Source: Clostridia bacterium
GTDB lineage: Bacteria; Bacillota; Clostridia; Christensenellales; Pumilibacteraceae
NCBI GenBank assembly: GCA_017452405.1
Contig: JAFTMM010000037.1
Span: 1 to 27,060, forward strand
Direction of reading: 5' to 3'
DNA: 27,060 nucleotides
Part shown: positions 1 to 8,445 of the stretch, one piece after another
How positions within the stretch are numbered: the first letter of the stretch is position 1
Layout of the letters: the number at the start of each line of letters is the position of its first letter
Position numbers and translations under genes: made by a program
Notes under the pieces: generated by a model
Told to the model about the DNA's origin: nothing
Databases searched by the model: none
The model's input: only the letters and a program-made list of their open reading frames with translations

Positions 1-4
1 AGAC

Positions 5-88
5 AAAAAACGGCTGTTTTAGTAAATATTCAGTATTTAGTACTATCGCAAGCGAATTAATTTATCCACTTGCGACAGCCCCTTTTTG
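5..88 (-). terminator. Bidirectional terminator-like structure after mntP
   Basis: An outer inverted repeat pairs GGCTGT (12-17) with ACAGCC (75-80). It is flanked by an A-run at 5-10 and a T-run at 83-87, so either strand would give a stem followed by U residues. An inner inverted repeat, TCGCAAG (46-52) with CTTGCGA (69-75), would form a competing hairpin. It lies just past the mntP stop codon at 105 and probably ends the GH95-dapB-mntP transcript. The large loop makes it a less than ideal intrinsic terminator. Confidence 0.45.
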
Positions 89-104
89 CTTAAATTTAAA
101 TGAA

Positions 105-824
105 CTATATAACTATTGAACTTAAGTCTATTATCCCCTCCACTAAGAACTTTACGGCTAAGGCACATAGTATAATTCCGCCGAGAAGCTCGGATATGAA
201 GTTGAATTTTTTGCCGAACGCAGAGCCGACCAAACTACCGACAGCGTTTCCAAGCGAGGTTATGATCAGCGTTATTCCGCCTATTATGGCAATAAATAGC
301 CATACGTTACTGAGCGTATCAACTCCAAACGTCACGCCGTTAAAGGCAAACGTAACTCCTATTGCAAGAGCGTCGATTGACGTTGCAACGGCAAGAACGA
401 ACATTTTACTTATTGAGTACGCCGAGCCTTGCTTTGCACACGATACGTCTTCCGCAGATTTGTTACAACCACACGATACGTCTTCCGTAGATTTTTTACA
501 ACCACACGAGCTGTCTTTTGTCGGAATATTTTTGCAAGCGCATGAATTGCGCTCTTTAATTGCCTCAATTATGGTTTTTACTCCAAGAAGCGCAAGAAGA
601 GCAAAGGATATCCAAGGCGTTATGAATTTTATATACGTTGAGAAAATGGAGGCGAACGCAAAGCCGATCAGTGGCATTATTGCCTGAAATGCGCCAAACC
701 ACAGCCCACACAAGGCAATACCTTTAAAATTCAGCTTGCCCTCGGCAAGTCCCTTACATACGGACACGGATAGCGCATCCATAGCAAGGCTGACGGCAAT
801 CAGTACGACTTCCCAAATTTCCAT
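105..824 (-). CDS. mntP: Manganese efflux pump MntP with cysteine-repeat insertion
   Basis: MntP is a six-helix inner-membrane exporter that removes excess Mn2+. The protein has 239 residues against roughly 185-190 for the family. Both halves carry the family's acidic motif: MDALSVS near D16 and TSIDALAIG near D151. The extra length is a hydrophilic loop at residues 92-133, between the two three-helix halves. It contains Cys pairs C95/C97, C107/C109 and C118/C120 plus C129, at 11-12 residue spacing. The gene starts one base before the dapB stop codon, so it is probably translationally coupled to dapB. No yybP-ykoY (Mn) riboswitch can sit in front of it because there is no leader. The family call is firm; a metal-related role for the Cys loop is inference. 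Confidence 0.93.
   Translation of the reverse strand: MEIWEVVLIAVSLAMDALSVSVCKGLAEGKLNFKGIALCGLWFGAFQAIMPLIGFAFASIFSTYIKFITPWISFALLALLGVKTIIEAIKERNSCACKNIPTKDSSCGCKKSTEDVSCGCNKSAEDVSCAKQGSAYSISKMFVLAVATSIDALAIGVTFAFNGVTFGVDTLSNVWLFIAIIGGITLIITSLGNAVGSLVGSAFGKKFNFISELLGGIILCALAVKFLVEGIIDLSSIVI
438..536 (-). repeat. 33-nt tandem repeat inside mntP (about 3 units)
   Basis: Two nearly identical 33-base units at 438-470 and 471-503 are followed by a degenerate third at 504-536. Because 33 is a multiple of three, each unit encodes 11 residues of the form VSCGCxKSxED. The copies differ at a few positions, which suggests older duplications rather than an assembly artefact. Confidence 0.8.
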
Positions 825-1565
825 TTATCTACCGAGATAGTCGGACATATCGTACATGCCCGCGCTTTTGCCGATAAGGAAGCCTGCGGCTTTTACCGAG
901 CCCACTGCGAAAATTTTGCGTGAAAGCGCGGTGTGTTTGATTTCGATAATCTCGTCGTCGCCTGCAAAGATTACGGTATGTTCGCCGATAATCGTGCCAC
1001 CACGCACGGCGTGAACGCCTATTTCGCTCGGCTTTCTCTTGCAATCGCCCTCTCTGCCGTAAACGTAGTCAGGACTCTCCTCCAAGCCTTTTTCAAGCGC
1101 GGTCAACATTTGCTTTGCAGTACCCGACGGAGCGTCGGCTTTCTGATTATGATGCGCTTCTATAAGCTCTATATCAAAGCCTTTAAGCGCGGAGGCGAGC
1201 GTAGGAAGTACGCTTTCCACTACGTTAACTCCCAGACTCATATTAGCCGAGCGGAATACGGCGACCTTCTGAGAGAGAGCGTCGATTTTTTTCAGTTGCT
1301 CTACCGAATAACCGGTGGTTGCGATTACTACGGGAACGTTTTTCGTTTCAGCAAGCTCGATAACTGCGTCCAAAGTAGAAGGACGAGAGAAGTCGATTAT
1401 GCAGTCAAACTCCACGTTTACGTCCTTTGCTTCCGCAAAAACGGGGTAAGCTCCGCCACCCATTAAGTCCAATCCGCCTGCTATACTCACGCCCTCGGTG
1501 TTTTCCACCACCGAAGCGATCATCTTGCCCATTTTTCCGTTTATGCCTACGAGAAAAAGCTTCAT
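825..1565 (-). CDS. dapB: 4-hydroxy-tetrahydrodipicolinate reductase
   Basis: DapB catalyses the NAD(P)H-dependent reduction of 4-hydroxy-tetrahydrodipicolinate to tetrahydrodipicolinate in the diaminopimelate/lysine pathway, in the cytosol. At 246 residues it is of normal length. The N-terminal Rossmann segment reads VGINGKMGKMI (residues 6-16). The substrate-binding block EAHHNQKADAPSGTA (136-150) carries the catalytic His pair H138/H139, K142 and the SGT loop. The gene starts 12 bases after the GH95-like gene and abuts mntP, so all three appear to share a transcript. It is separate from asd and dapA, which lie on the other strand about 23 kb away behind a lysine riboswitch; no such riboswitch precedes dapB. 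Confidence 0.96.
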   Translation of the reverse strand: MKLFLVGINGKMGKMIASVVENTEGVSIAGGLDLMGGGAYPVFAEAKDVNVEFDCIIDFSRPSTLDAVIELAETKNVPVVIATTGYSVEQLKKIDALSQKVAVFRSANMSLGVNVVESVLPTLASALKGFDIELIEAHHNQKADAPSGTAKQMLTALEKGLEESPDYVYGREGDCKRKPSEIGVHAVRGGTIIGEHTVIFAGDDEIIEIKHTALSRKIFAVGSVKAAGFLIGKSAGMYDMSDYLGR

Positions 1566-1577
1566 AATTTACTCCGA

Positions 1578-3968
1578 TTAAAATCTGAAATCCATTGAAA
1601 TATTTTTGTTTGCCGGAAGCTTAAGTCCTTCAACCGTTGCTTTTTCGGAATCGAACTTTTCGCCGAGCTTACCCACCGTTTTATACGTTGCGCCGGAGGG
1701 CAGACGCAGATTAACGGTAGTGGCTTTGCGCGATTTGAACTTAACGTTAATAACGCCTTTGCGCGCGTTCCAGCTCATATTCACTTCCACACCGCCAGCA
1801 GTAAGGAAATTGCTCACGCTTCCTCTTTCCATAATCTTCGGGCGCGCAGGAAGAATACTAATTACGCCTGCGGAGGATTGAAGCACCATTTCCTGCAACG
1901 CGTTGGTTACGCTCATATTCGGTTCAAGCGACGGAGCAGACCACAAGTCGTCCTTGCCCATGCCCATTCCGCGCCAATCGTAAGTCGCGAATACGAGATT
2001 CTGCATACTCATAGCGCGTACTAAACGCGCGATTACGTCATACGCGTCTTCGCCCTCGCCCGTTCTTGCAAAAACGTTGGCGTAGCCAGCAAGGTTTTGA
2101 GCCGTAAACGACTTTCTTGCGCTGTCGAACTTTTTGTGCGCAGTAAGCGAGAACGCTTTGATAAGTTCTGGGAAGTTTGCGCTAATTTCAGTGGACGGAT
2201 ATACGGGATAGAACATAGCGTTCGAAGGGCTAACTTCACTATCGGCGTAACCGTCGTCGCAGTACTCCTTAACCGTGCCGTCGTTGTTGAACGCATACGA
2301 AGGAACGGTCGTGAGCATATACTCCCACTTCTGTACGTCATCCTTATATTGACCGGTAACCTTGCTACCGCTTATAAGATTGCCGAGAAGCTGACGAATT
2401 ACCGCAAAATCCACGGTAGCGTTCTTCGCTATCTTCAGCTCGGTATTACCTACGGCGTAGTTTCCGGGAGTAGTATTCGGGCTGTATGACGGCGACGCTT
2501 CGTATTTGCCGTCCTTGATTTTCAGGAATTCTTCATAGAAAGTTGCAACGTCTTTCATAAACGGCATAGCTTTCGTCTTTAAGAATTTCTCGTCGGACGT
2601 ATATAAATAATAGTTATAAAACAGCGAAGATACCCAACCTGCGCCGGCAGTAAAGTGAATCACTCCCGAATCAAGCGAGCCGAGCGCGCCCGTACCGTGA
2701 GCGCATATCGAAGGTATCATTATTCCGCGACAACCGTAAATACGCGAGGCGTTTTTCTTTAAGTCGTCGTATACTGTGGTGTAATAGTTATATACTGCAT
2801 TCACGTATTCGCAAAGATTACCCGTGAAAATCTGGTTATACATCGATTGAAGCGAACCGGATGCGTCGATTTCCGACGAGATAGCTTTATAATCACCGCA
2901 CCACAGACCGTAAGGCGGTATGGGTTGCGATACGGGGCTTGCTCCGCAAATAAGCAGGAAACGCCCGAAAGCCCACAATTTCTCAGCGAGCGCAAGGGGC
3001 AGTTCTCCGCTTACGAAGGTTTCGTCAATGAGTTTATCGACCGCAACGTCCCTGCCGTCCGCTTCAAGGTCCAGCTCTGCAGAATTATAAAGGCGCGAAT
3101 GAAGCGCAGTATGTTCTTTAATGAGTTTATCGTATGTAAGTTTGACGGTCGTGAGCTCTGATTTGAGCTTTTTCCACTCTTTTTCACGCTGACTTTCAAT
3201 AAAGGGGCTGATTAGTACAAGAACTTTTTCCGCGCCCTTAATTGTTATTCCCGTCTGAGGATCAACGGACATCGAACCGCCGAAATGGTTAATACGCGCT
3301 ACTGCGCCAAACTCCGTACCGTTATCCGAACGCGCCGAGTAGAACATAAAGAAGTTTTCATATTTTACGTTCACGCCTTCGGGCAGTTTGCTGATTGAAA
3401 CGGGCGTGCGCGCGTTAAACTTATCGTGCATGGCAAGTTGAAAATTGACGTTAATGCTATCCTTGCCCGATTTGGTTATTTCATAACAAACGAGATTATT
3501 CGCTCTTGACACGAATACCGATCGTTCATATTTCGTTGAACCGTTCCTATAAACGACGGAAACTTCGCCGTTTTCCATATTGAGAACGCGCTGATAGTCC
3601 TTAATCCCCTTATCTATCTTCGTGGAAATGCGGAAATCGCAAAGCGGAAGCGGATAGGAGGCGTGTGGACGATAATTTTTTGATATAAGCGCGTTTGCAA
3701 GTATATCCTGAGCCGAAGATGGATTATCTTCGTCAAGTTTCTTGCGAACGGAAGTAAGTTTATCCGCTACGTCCTGCATTACTCCTACATGACCTTGCCA
3801 ACGCAGATCGCCGTGATTGATCATTACTACGTCTTCACCGGCACCACCGTATACTGCTGCTCCTATAACTCCGTTACCGGTAGGCAATGCTTCTCTCCAG
3901 GTAGACCCCCACCAACTCGCAGGCTTATTAAATTTTAATGCATTTTTAGGTTTTCTACTATTAACCAT
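1578..3968 (-). CDS. GH95-like glycoside hydrolase, cytosolic, altered catalytic motif
   Basis: This 796-residue protein follows the plan of GH95 enzymes (alpha-L-fucosidases and relatives). The N-terminal domain has WREALPTGNGVIGAAVYGG (24-42). A linker with HSRLYNSAELDL (290-301) leads into the (alpha/alpha)6 barrel with AFGRFLLICGASP (333-345), PPYGLW (351-356) and a GAGWV...YNYYLYTSDEKFL block (442-463). The barrel motif usually written SPEN reads SPNT here (496-499), and the Asn-rich stretch after PPxGLW also differs from classical members, so fucosidase activity is doubtful. There is no signal peptide, so it probably acts on imported oligosaccharides or is repurposed. A strong GGAGG ribosome site lies 7 bases before the ATG and a sigma-70 promoter lies upstream. 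It is the first gene of a unit with dapB and mntP. Confidence 0.82.
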   Translation of the reverse strand: MVNSRKPKNALKFNKPASWWGSTWREALPTGNGVIGAAVYGGAGEDVVMINHGDLRWQGHVGVMQDVADKLTSVRKKLDEDNPSSAQDILANALISKNYRPHASYPLPLCDFRISTKIDKGIKDYQRVLNMENGEVSVVYRNGSTKYERSVFVSRANNLVCYEITKSGKDSINVNFQLAMHDKFNARTPVSISKLPEGVNVKYENFFMFYSARSDNGTEFGAVARINHFGGSMSVDPQTGITIKGAEKVLVLISPFIESQREKEWKKLKSELTTVKLTYDKLIKEHTALHSRLYNSAELDLEADGRDVAVDKLIDETFVSGELPLALAEKLWAFGRFLLICGASPVSQPIPPYGLWCGDYKAISSEIDASGSLQSMYNQIFTGNLCEYVNAVYNYYTTVYDDLKKNASRIYGCRGIMIPSICAHGTGALGSLDSGVIHFTAGAGWVSSLFYNYYLYTSDEKFLKTKAMPFMKDVATFYEEFLKIKDGKYEASPSYSPNTTPGNYAVGNTELKIAKNATVDFAVIRQLLGNLISGSKVTGQYKDDVQKWEYMLTTVPSYAFNNDGTVKEYCDDGYADSEVSPSNAMFYPVYPSTEISANFPELIKAFSLTAHKKFDSARKSFTAQNLAGYANVFARTGEGEDAYDVIARLVRAMSMQNLVFATYDWRGMGMGKDDLWSAPSLEPNMSVTNALQEMVLQSSAGVISILPARPKIMERGSVSNFLTAGGVEVNMSWNARKGVINVKFKSRKATTVNLRLPSGATYKTVGKLGEKFDSEKATVEGLKLPANKNISMDFRF

Positions 3969-4000
3969 AATAAACCTCCAAAGTGGCTCAAGATATATTT

Positions 4001-4029
4001 ATTATAGCAACTAAGCAAAATATTTGCAA
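4001..4029 (-). promoter_or_regulatory. Sigma-70-type promoter of the GH95-dapB-mntP unit
   Basis: On the minus strand, TTGCAA (4024-4029) and a perfect TATAAT (4001-4006) are separated by exactly 17 bases. The start codon of the GH95-like gene lies 32 bases downstream of the -10 box, with a GGAGG ribosome site between them. Confidence 0.7.
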
Positions 4030-4069
4030 GTAATAAGTGTGGACAAAAGAAATTTCTTAGATTAGGATT

Positions 4070-4114
4070 TGATTAAAATAAAAATATAAAAGGGCGAAAT
4101 TAATTCGCCCTTTT
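4070..4114 (-). terminator. Rho-independent terminator of the M28-type gene
   Basis: A perfect 11-bp stem, AAAAGGGCGAA (4088-4098) with TTCGCCCTTTT (4104-4114), has a 5-base loop. On the minus strand it is followed by a T-rich tract. It lies 20 bases past the stop codon at 4134 and separates this gene from the GH95 unit promoter. Confidence 0.88.
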
Positions 4115-4133
4115 GTCATTGGTAGTACTTGAT

Positions 4134-6863
4134 TTAAATAGTGTCTTTAATGATATACGCTACGTTAAGGTCAAGATTTATGCCCTTCTCTGCAAGCTCG
4201 GCAACGATTTCATTATATTGCTCGCCTGCGTAGTTAAGCACGAGAGGATTATTGATATACTCATATCCTTCTACGGATACGGTAGTCGAATCAGTCTTGA
4301 TCTTAATCTCGCAATTACCGAGACCGTAAGGAAGCGCAAATTCAATGTCTTCAGCAGGCTGATCAAAGGTAATCGAATAAATCGTTTCGTCGTCCTTAAT
4401 GACGGTAAGCTCGTCACTTACTTTGATTCCGTCCAACGTCATCTTAACCTGCGAAGCTTTGTTAGCGATGGTATTAACGTTAATCTTTACGTAGCCCTCT
4501 TCCGATTCAGTGTCCTTGGTGAACAATCCGGTTTCCATATAAGTAGGCATATTATCGGTAGAAACGCTCATTTTGTAAGCTTCTAACCTATCGTCGTACG
4601 ACCACTCGTAATAATCGTAACCTTCGACTTTCTTGAGAGTCTGATAAACCGCCTCGTCTTTAACGAGCCAATAGAATTTGCCGGGATTGCTGTAGCTTGC
4701 GTCTACGTAGCAAACGATAGCGTCGTCGTAAAGCGAATCGGTAATATCCGTCTTGGTATAATCGTAAGTTGAGATGAAGTTATTGGAAACGTTGGCGTTT
4801 ACGTTTGCGCTGATGGGAGTTGCTACGATAAGAGCAATCATAGTAATAACGCAAAGGAAGGTTACGCCAAACCAGTTGCGGTAGTTCCACGCTACTTTAC
4901 GATTAACTACTCTGGTTTCAGTTACGGTTTCAAACTTACCTTTCTTGATTTCGTCTTCTTTTTCTTCAACTACCGTTTCAACAACGCGGATGGTATGCTT
5001 AGGAAGCTTATAAACCGCATCCGAAAGAACGGGCTGGAGATAATCGAAGTAAGGCGTTACGGAGGTAAGAAGAAGCGCGATAGCAACGAGCATGAAAGGC
5101 ATCGTTACGGTTGCTACCAAGTTGCCTACCATCATAGTTGCCTGAATGAGCATGGGAAGTCCTAAGATTGCAGGAACGGTGTAGAGCATAAGTCTTTCGA
5201 TACCGAAACCGAACTTATTTCTAAACGCCGAACGAGCAAGAGTGCTTACGAGCATAACTACGCCGTTTGCAATTCCCACGAGTACGTATGCAAGCGAACC
5301 TGCAGGGAAAATAAATCCAAACGCAATAGCCGTAATCATCTGAACTACTGCTCCGCCACGAACTACGTCACCTGCCTTAACCTTTAAGCCCTTCTTAATT
5401 GCAGGGTAAAGTCCGCACTGTACCGCCATTGCAAATAGGATTGCAGGAATGAGTACTGCGGGAGTAAGGAGATGAGCAGAGGTAAGCATATTCATACTAA
5501 CCGCGCCGAAAGCAACGGTAAGCATTCCCACTGCGAAGTATGCAAGGAAGAATGCGCCGAGCGAAAGTCCGAGAGCGAGAATTACTCCTACTGCGCCCTT
5601 AACTACAGAGTTAGCAGAGAACGCTTTTTTCTTTGCGCCGAGCCAGAAGTTGCCTACGAGGAGTACAAGAAGTAATGCTACAATAATATATACCGCTATG
5701 CCGTGCATGCCGATGCTTGCGCCAAAGTAAGTAACGCTAGCCGACTCAACGCCACTGCCGATATTAAGGTCTGCGTTACCGAAATGGTTTGCAAGTCCTT
5801 CCATTGCAGAAGCGTACTGAGCAGTTACACTCTCACCTACTTCACTGTCGTAAGACGTACCTGCGTCGTACGCGCCACCGGTAGTCATGATATTGAGCGC
5901 GGGAATATCCCATTCTTCGTTTACTTTATTATAAAAAATATCAAAGTCGGAGGAGAATTTCTCTTCCATAAGCGCGGTTACGGACGAGTCACTGCGTACG
6001 GATGCCGAAGATGCAAGATAACCGGACATTACGTCGGAGTCACCTTCAGAAGACTGCACTATGGTAAGCGCACCGCCTGCCGTGATTGCGTCGAAGTTGA
6101 ACGCTACTTTAACTCTGGAATAAACGTTGTCAAATCCAACGAACTGATTTTTGAACGCATACGCGCCTACGCTTCCCTCGTATCTACCGCAAGTAATTAC
6201 GAATACGAGATCGTTTTCGTAACTGCCATCTGCAAGCTCGTCGATAGTAGCGATCATTGCCGCTACCGCAGAAGCGGACGTAGCGTTCTTCGATCCGTTA
6301 TTGGAGTCGTAGTGCGTCATAAACAGAACGGCGTCGTCGCCCTTACCGGGAATCGTAACGATTACGTTCTTAACGTACGAAGTAGCGTAAATTACGCCCT
6401 CTTGACCGACATAATCACCGCCCGTCATATCAGTCACGGTGTCTGAGTCGATTACGTATTCAAGCGCCTCGAAGTCCTGAACGGTATAGGAAGCCGAAGT
6501 CACCGACTGAGTGGTGAACTTCTGATCCTTGCTCGTCATAGTTGCCGAGTCGTTGAGCTTGGTAGATTTAACTTCGTTGATGCCTGCTTCGTTAAGCCAA
6601 TTCTTGATTTTATTAACGGAAGCAGTTACGCTCGTGCCGTTGTTGCCGTTATATTCGTTGCGCTCTGATTGCGCAAGAGTAACTGCGTTAGCATTGGCAA
6701 CGCTTACGTCAACGCTAGTCGACGTGGACGCGGGAGCGTAATAGTACGTCACAAAAGAGATGACAAGAATCACTACCGCTACTATTGCAAGAATAGAATA
6801 ATATACGCCTTTGAATTTTCCGGGCATATGCGGAGCGCTCATTTCTTTCTGCTCTTTGGTCAT
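4134..6863 (-). CDS. Multi-spanning M28-family peptidase homologue, degenerate active site
   Basis: This 909-residue membrane protein has one N-terminal helix (20-42), an extracytoplasmic M28-like domain (about 60-365), a multi-helix region from about 387 to 620, a further helix near 675-700, and a C-terminal extracytoplasmic domain. The plan resembles the ERMP1/Fxna type of M28 protein. The metal-site motif THYDS (183-187) and the Asp in FNFD (258) are present. The bridging Asp normally in a DDNxSG-type stretch is replaced in KNATSAS (192-198), the usual Glu-Glu pair reads RYEG (227-230), and the C-terminal His ligand is not apparent around GTSYDSE (335-341). It may be inactive or bind metal differently. 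The gene has its own promoter, an AGAGGAA ribosome site and a terminator. Confidence 0.8.
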   Translation of the reverse strand: MTKEQKEMSAPHMPGKFKGVYYSILAIVAVVILVISFVTYYYAPASTSTSVDVSVANANAVTLAQSERNEYNGNNGTSVTASVNKIKNWLNEAGINEVKSTKLNDSATMTSKDQKFTTQSVTSASYTVQDFEALEYVIDSDTVTDMTGGDYVGQEGVIYATSYVKNVIVTIPGKGDDAVLFMTHYDSNNGSKNATSASAVAAMIATIDELADGSYENDLVFVITCGRYEGSVGAYAFKNQFVGFDNVYSRVKVAFNFDAITAGGALTIVQSSEGDSDVMSGYLASSASVRSDSSVTALMEEKFSSDFDIFYNKVNEEWDIPALNIMTTGGAYDAGTSYDSEVGESVTAQYASAMEGLANHFGNADLNIGSGVESASVTYFGASIGMHGIAVYIIVALLLVLLVGNFWLGAKKKAFSANSVVKGAVGVILALGLSLGAFFLAYFAVGMLTVAFGAVSMNMLTSAHLLTPAVLIPAILFAMAVQCGLYPAIKKGLKVKAGDVVRGGAVVQMITAIAFGFIFPAGSLAYVLVGIANGVVMLVSTLARSAFRNKFGFGIERLMLYTVPAILGLPMLIQATMMVGNLVATVTMPFMLVAIALLLTSVTPYFDYLQPVLSDAVYKLPKHTIRVVETVVEEKEDEIKKGKFETVTETRVVNRKVAWNYRNWFGVTFLCVITMIALIVATPISANVNANVSNNFISTYDYTKTDITDSLYDDAIVCYVDASYSNPGKFYWLVKDEAVYQTLKKVEGYDYYEWSYDDRLEAYKMSVSTDNMPTYMETGLFTKDTESEEGYVKINVNTIANKASQVKMTLDGIKVSDELTVIKDDETIYSITFDQPAEDIEFALPYGLGNCEIKIKTDSTTVSVEGYEYINNPLVLNYAGEQYNEIVAELAEKGINLDLNVAYIIKDTI

Positions 6864-6915
6864 TATGTTGATTTCCTCTCTTTACTTTTTCAGCTTATAT
6901 TTCGCTATCCGTAAT

Positions 6916-6943
6916 ATTTTATCATAACGCATACAAAATTCAA
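6916..6943 (-). promoter_or_regulatory. Probable promoter of the M28-type gene
   Basis: TTGAAT (6938-6943) and TAAAAT (6916-6921) on the minus strand are spaced by 16 bases and followed about 50 bases later by the start codon. Each box has one or two mismatches to consensus. Confidence 0.5.
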
Positions 6944-7003
6944 ACTGTTTTTAGGGTACTTTTTATTATTTCTATAAAAATTTTAATGAGCTAATCGATT
7001 ATA

Positions 7004-7921
7004 TCAGCCGTAAAAGCCCGAAATCTTTTCAGCTTCGGTCTTTAATCGCATCTTTAAATAGTCGGGAGCAATTATTTTTGCCGAACTTCCGAACGACAGA
7101 ATTTTTTTAATCAAGTCCTCTCCGTCACCTACGCAAGCCTTTACGGAATATCCTTCGTCCGAAACGGTAACGGCTTCGGAGCCCAGCCATTCTTCTATAG
7201 CAGGCAAACAACTTTCGTTAAATTCAAGATGTAAATTTATGATTTTGCCAAGGTTTACCGACAGCGCTTCCCTTACGTCACCACCGTCGCGCTTGGTGTA
7301 TGTATCCTTTATGAGTATGCTCTTAATTCTGGCAAGACGGAACAGACGGAATTCTTTTCGCGTATGACACCAGCCGTAGACGTACCACACTCCTGCTTTG
7401 AGCGCAAGCGTATACGGATCGAGAAATCTTGACGAAGCGTTGCCGATTTTATCCGTGTAATTTATTTTTACCGTCATACTTTCTCGTATAGCCACGGATA
7501 TGATATCTAATTTGCTCTGCATAGTTCCGCTCGTTCCGTTCCACGCATCCGAGTCCACGAACACGGGCGGATAAGCGGTCGGCAAACGCGAGCCTTCGGC
7601 GAGATGGGCAAGTTTGTCTTTTACGTCGCGCGATACGTTGTCTTTAAAAGTTTCGGTTAGCGCGTCCACGCAGGCGTTTATGCGCGTCAGTTCGTCCTTC
7701 GTAAACAGAACGTAAGGCAATTTATAATTATCGGGAATATAATATCCCCCACCGCGACCAGGTACGGATTCAATAGGTATACCGCTTTCGATAAGTCCGT
7801 CTATATGTCTTTGTACCGTCCGCGGTGAAACTTCGTAGTGAATAGCAAGTTCCTCTCTGCCTAAAGACTTATTATTCATAAGCATAAGTAATATGCCGTA
7901 CGTCATGGAAATTTTATTCAT
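7004..7921 (-). CDS. HTH-WYL transcriptional regulator (YafY type)
   Basis: This 305-residue regulator has an N-terminal winged helix-turn-helix of the HTH_11 type (LGREELAIHYEVSPRTVQRH, residues 19-38), a linker, a WYL domain with the diagnostic GVWYVYGW stretch and basic RLFRLARI, and a C-terminal WCX-like part. Such proteins bind DNA and sense ligands or nucleic acids; the target is unknown here. I start at the ATG at 7921 because MNKISMTYGILLML aligns with the usual family start. A longer reading frame upstream would run into the transglycosylase gene. No ribosome site precedes this ATG, and the promoter lies immediately before it (see next entry). The neighbouring genes give no clear hint of a regulon. 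Confidence 0.9.
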   Translation of the reverse strand: MNKISMTYGILLMLMNNKSLGREELAIHYEVSPRTVQRHIDGLIESGIPIESVPGRGGGYYIPDNYKLPYVLFTKDELTRINACVDALTETFKDNVSRDVKDKLAHLAEGSRLPTAYPPVFVDSDAWNGTSGTMQSKLDIISVAIRESMTVKINYTDKIGNASSRFLDPYTLALKAGVWYVYGWCHTRKEFRLFRLARIKSILIKDTYTKRDGGDVREALSVNLGKIINLHLEFNESCLPAIEEWLGSEAVTVSDEGYSVKACVGDGEDLIKKILSFGSSAKIIAPDYLKMRLKTEAEKISGFYG

Positions 7922-7927
7922 AATAAA

Positions 7928-7956
7928 ATTATACCAAATTTTAATTGACAGGTCAA
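7928..7956 (-). promoter_or_regulatory. Strong promoter giving a probably leaderless mRNA for the WYL regulator
   Basis: On the minus strand, TTGACC (7951-7956), a 17-base spacer and a perfect TATAAT (7928-7933) are followed by only six bases and then the ATG at 7921. Transcription normally begins about seven bases after the -10 box, which puts the first nucleotide at or next to the A of the start codon. The promoter exactly fills the 38-base gap between the two genes. Confidence 0.8.
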
Positions 7957-7959
7957 GCG

Positions 7960-8445
7960 TCAAATAAGGTGATAGATTTTTCTGGCAAAATTCACGCGCC
8001 TTACGTATTCTACCGTTTCCGGGAAAGGTGTTTCGCCCTCTTTCCATTTAAGAACGTTGGAGTAACCGGCGTTATACGACATCAAAGCGTCCGTTTCATC
8101 ACCCGTAAGGTCGAGAAGATAACGGAGATAACCGCAACCGAGGAGTATTTCACTTCGCGCGCTCCCGTCCGAAGCCACGCCCACTTTTGAAGAAATCCAT
8201 TTACGCGTTTCGGGCATCATTTGCATAAGCCCTTCCGCCCCTGCATGGCTGACCGCGTCCTCCCTATAACTACTTTCCACGAGGATTACGGCGCGTATAA
8301 GTTCTTCTTCAAGCCCGTATCTTTGGGACGCTTCTTTTATTTCCGCGCGGTATGAGAGCGGAAAGTAGCTTATCGCCACAAAATACGAAACCGTTATCAA
8401 AGCGATAACGGTTAGGATTATTAAACTTCGAGTCGTTTTTGCCAC
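7960..8445 (-). CDS. Lytic transglycosylase, SLT domain, membrane-anchored
   Basis: This small (161-residue) Slt70-type transglycosylase cleaves the MurNAc-GlcNAc bond of peptidoglycan. An uncleaved N-terminal helix (about 8-28) anchors it outside the membrane. The SLT domain follows: RYGLEEELIRAVILVESSY with catalytic Glu E57, then the SHAGAEGLMQMMPET signature (66-80) and a C-terminal LMSYNAGYSNV motif. The gene overlaps the 3' end of the QueH-CoaE gene by 25 bases, so it is translated from the same mRNA. A coaE-transglycosylase pairing is common in Clostridia as far as I recall. Confidence 0.93.
   Translation of the reverse strand: MAKTTRSLIILTVIALITVSYFVAISYFPLSYRAEIKEASQRYGLEEELIRAVILVESSYREDAVSHAGAEGLMQMMPETRKWISSKVGVASDGSARSEILLGCGYLRYLLDLTGDETDALMSYNAGYSNVLKWKEGETPFPETVEYVRRVNFARKIYHLI

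Noticed and set aside
5703..6446. A 247-codon plus-strand open frame opposite the M28-type gene
   Set aside because: The product is an unusual Cys/Arg/Val/Tyr-rich sequence with no domain, and the minus-strand gene has a promoter, ribosome site and terminator.
7922..8047. Longer N-terminus for the WYL regulator starting at 8047
   Set aside because: It would add 42 residues untypical of the family, overlap the transglycosylase gene and include the promoter.
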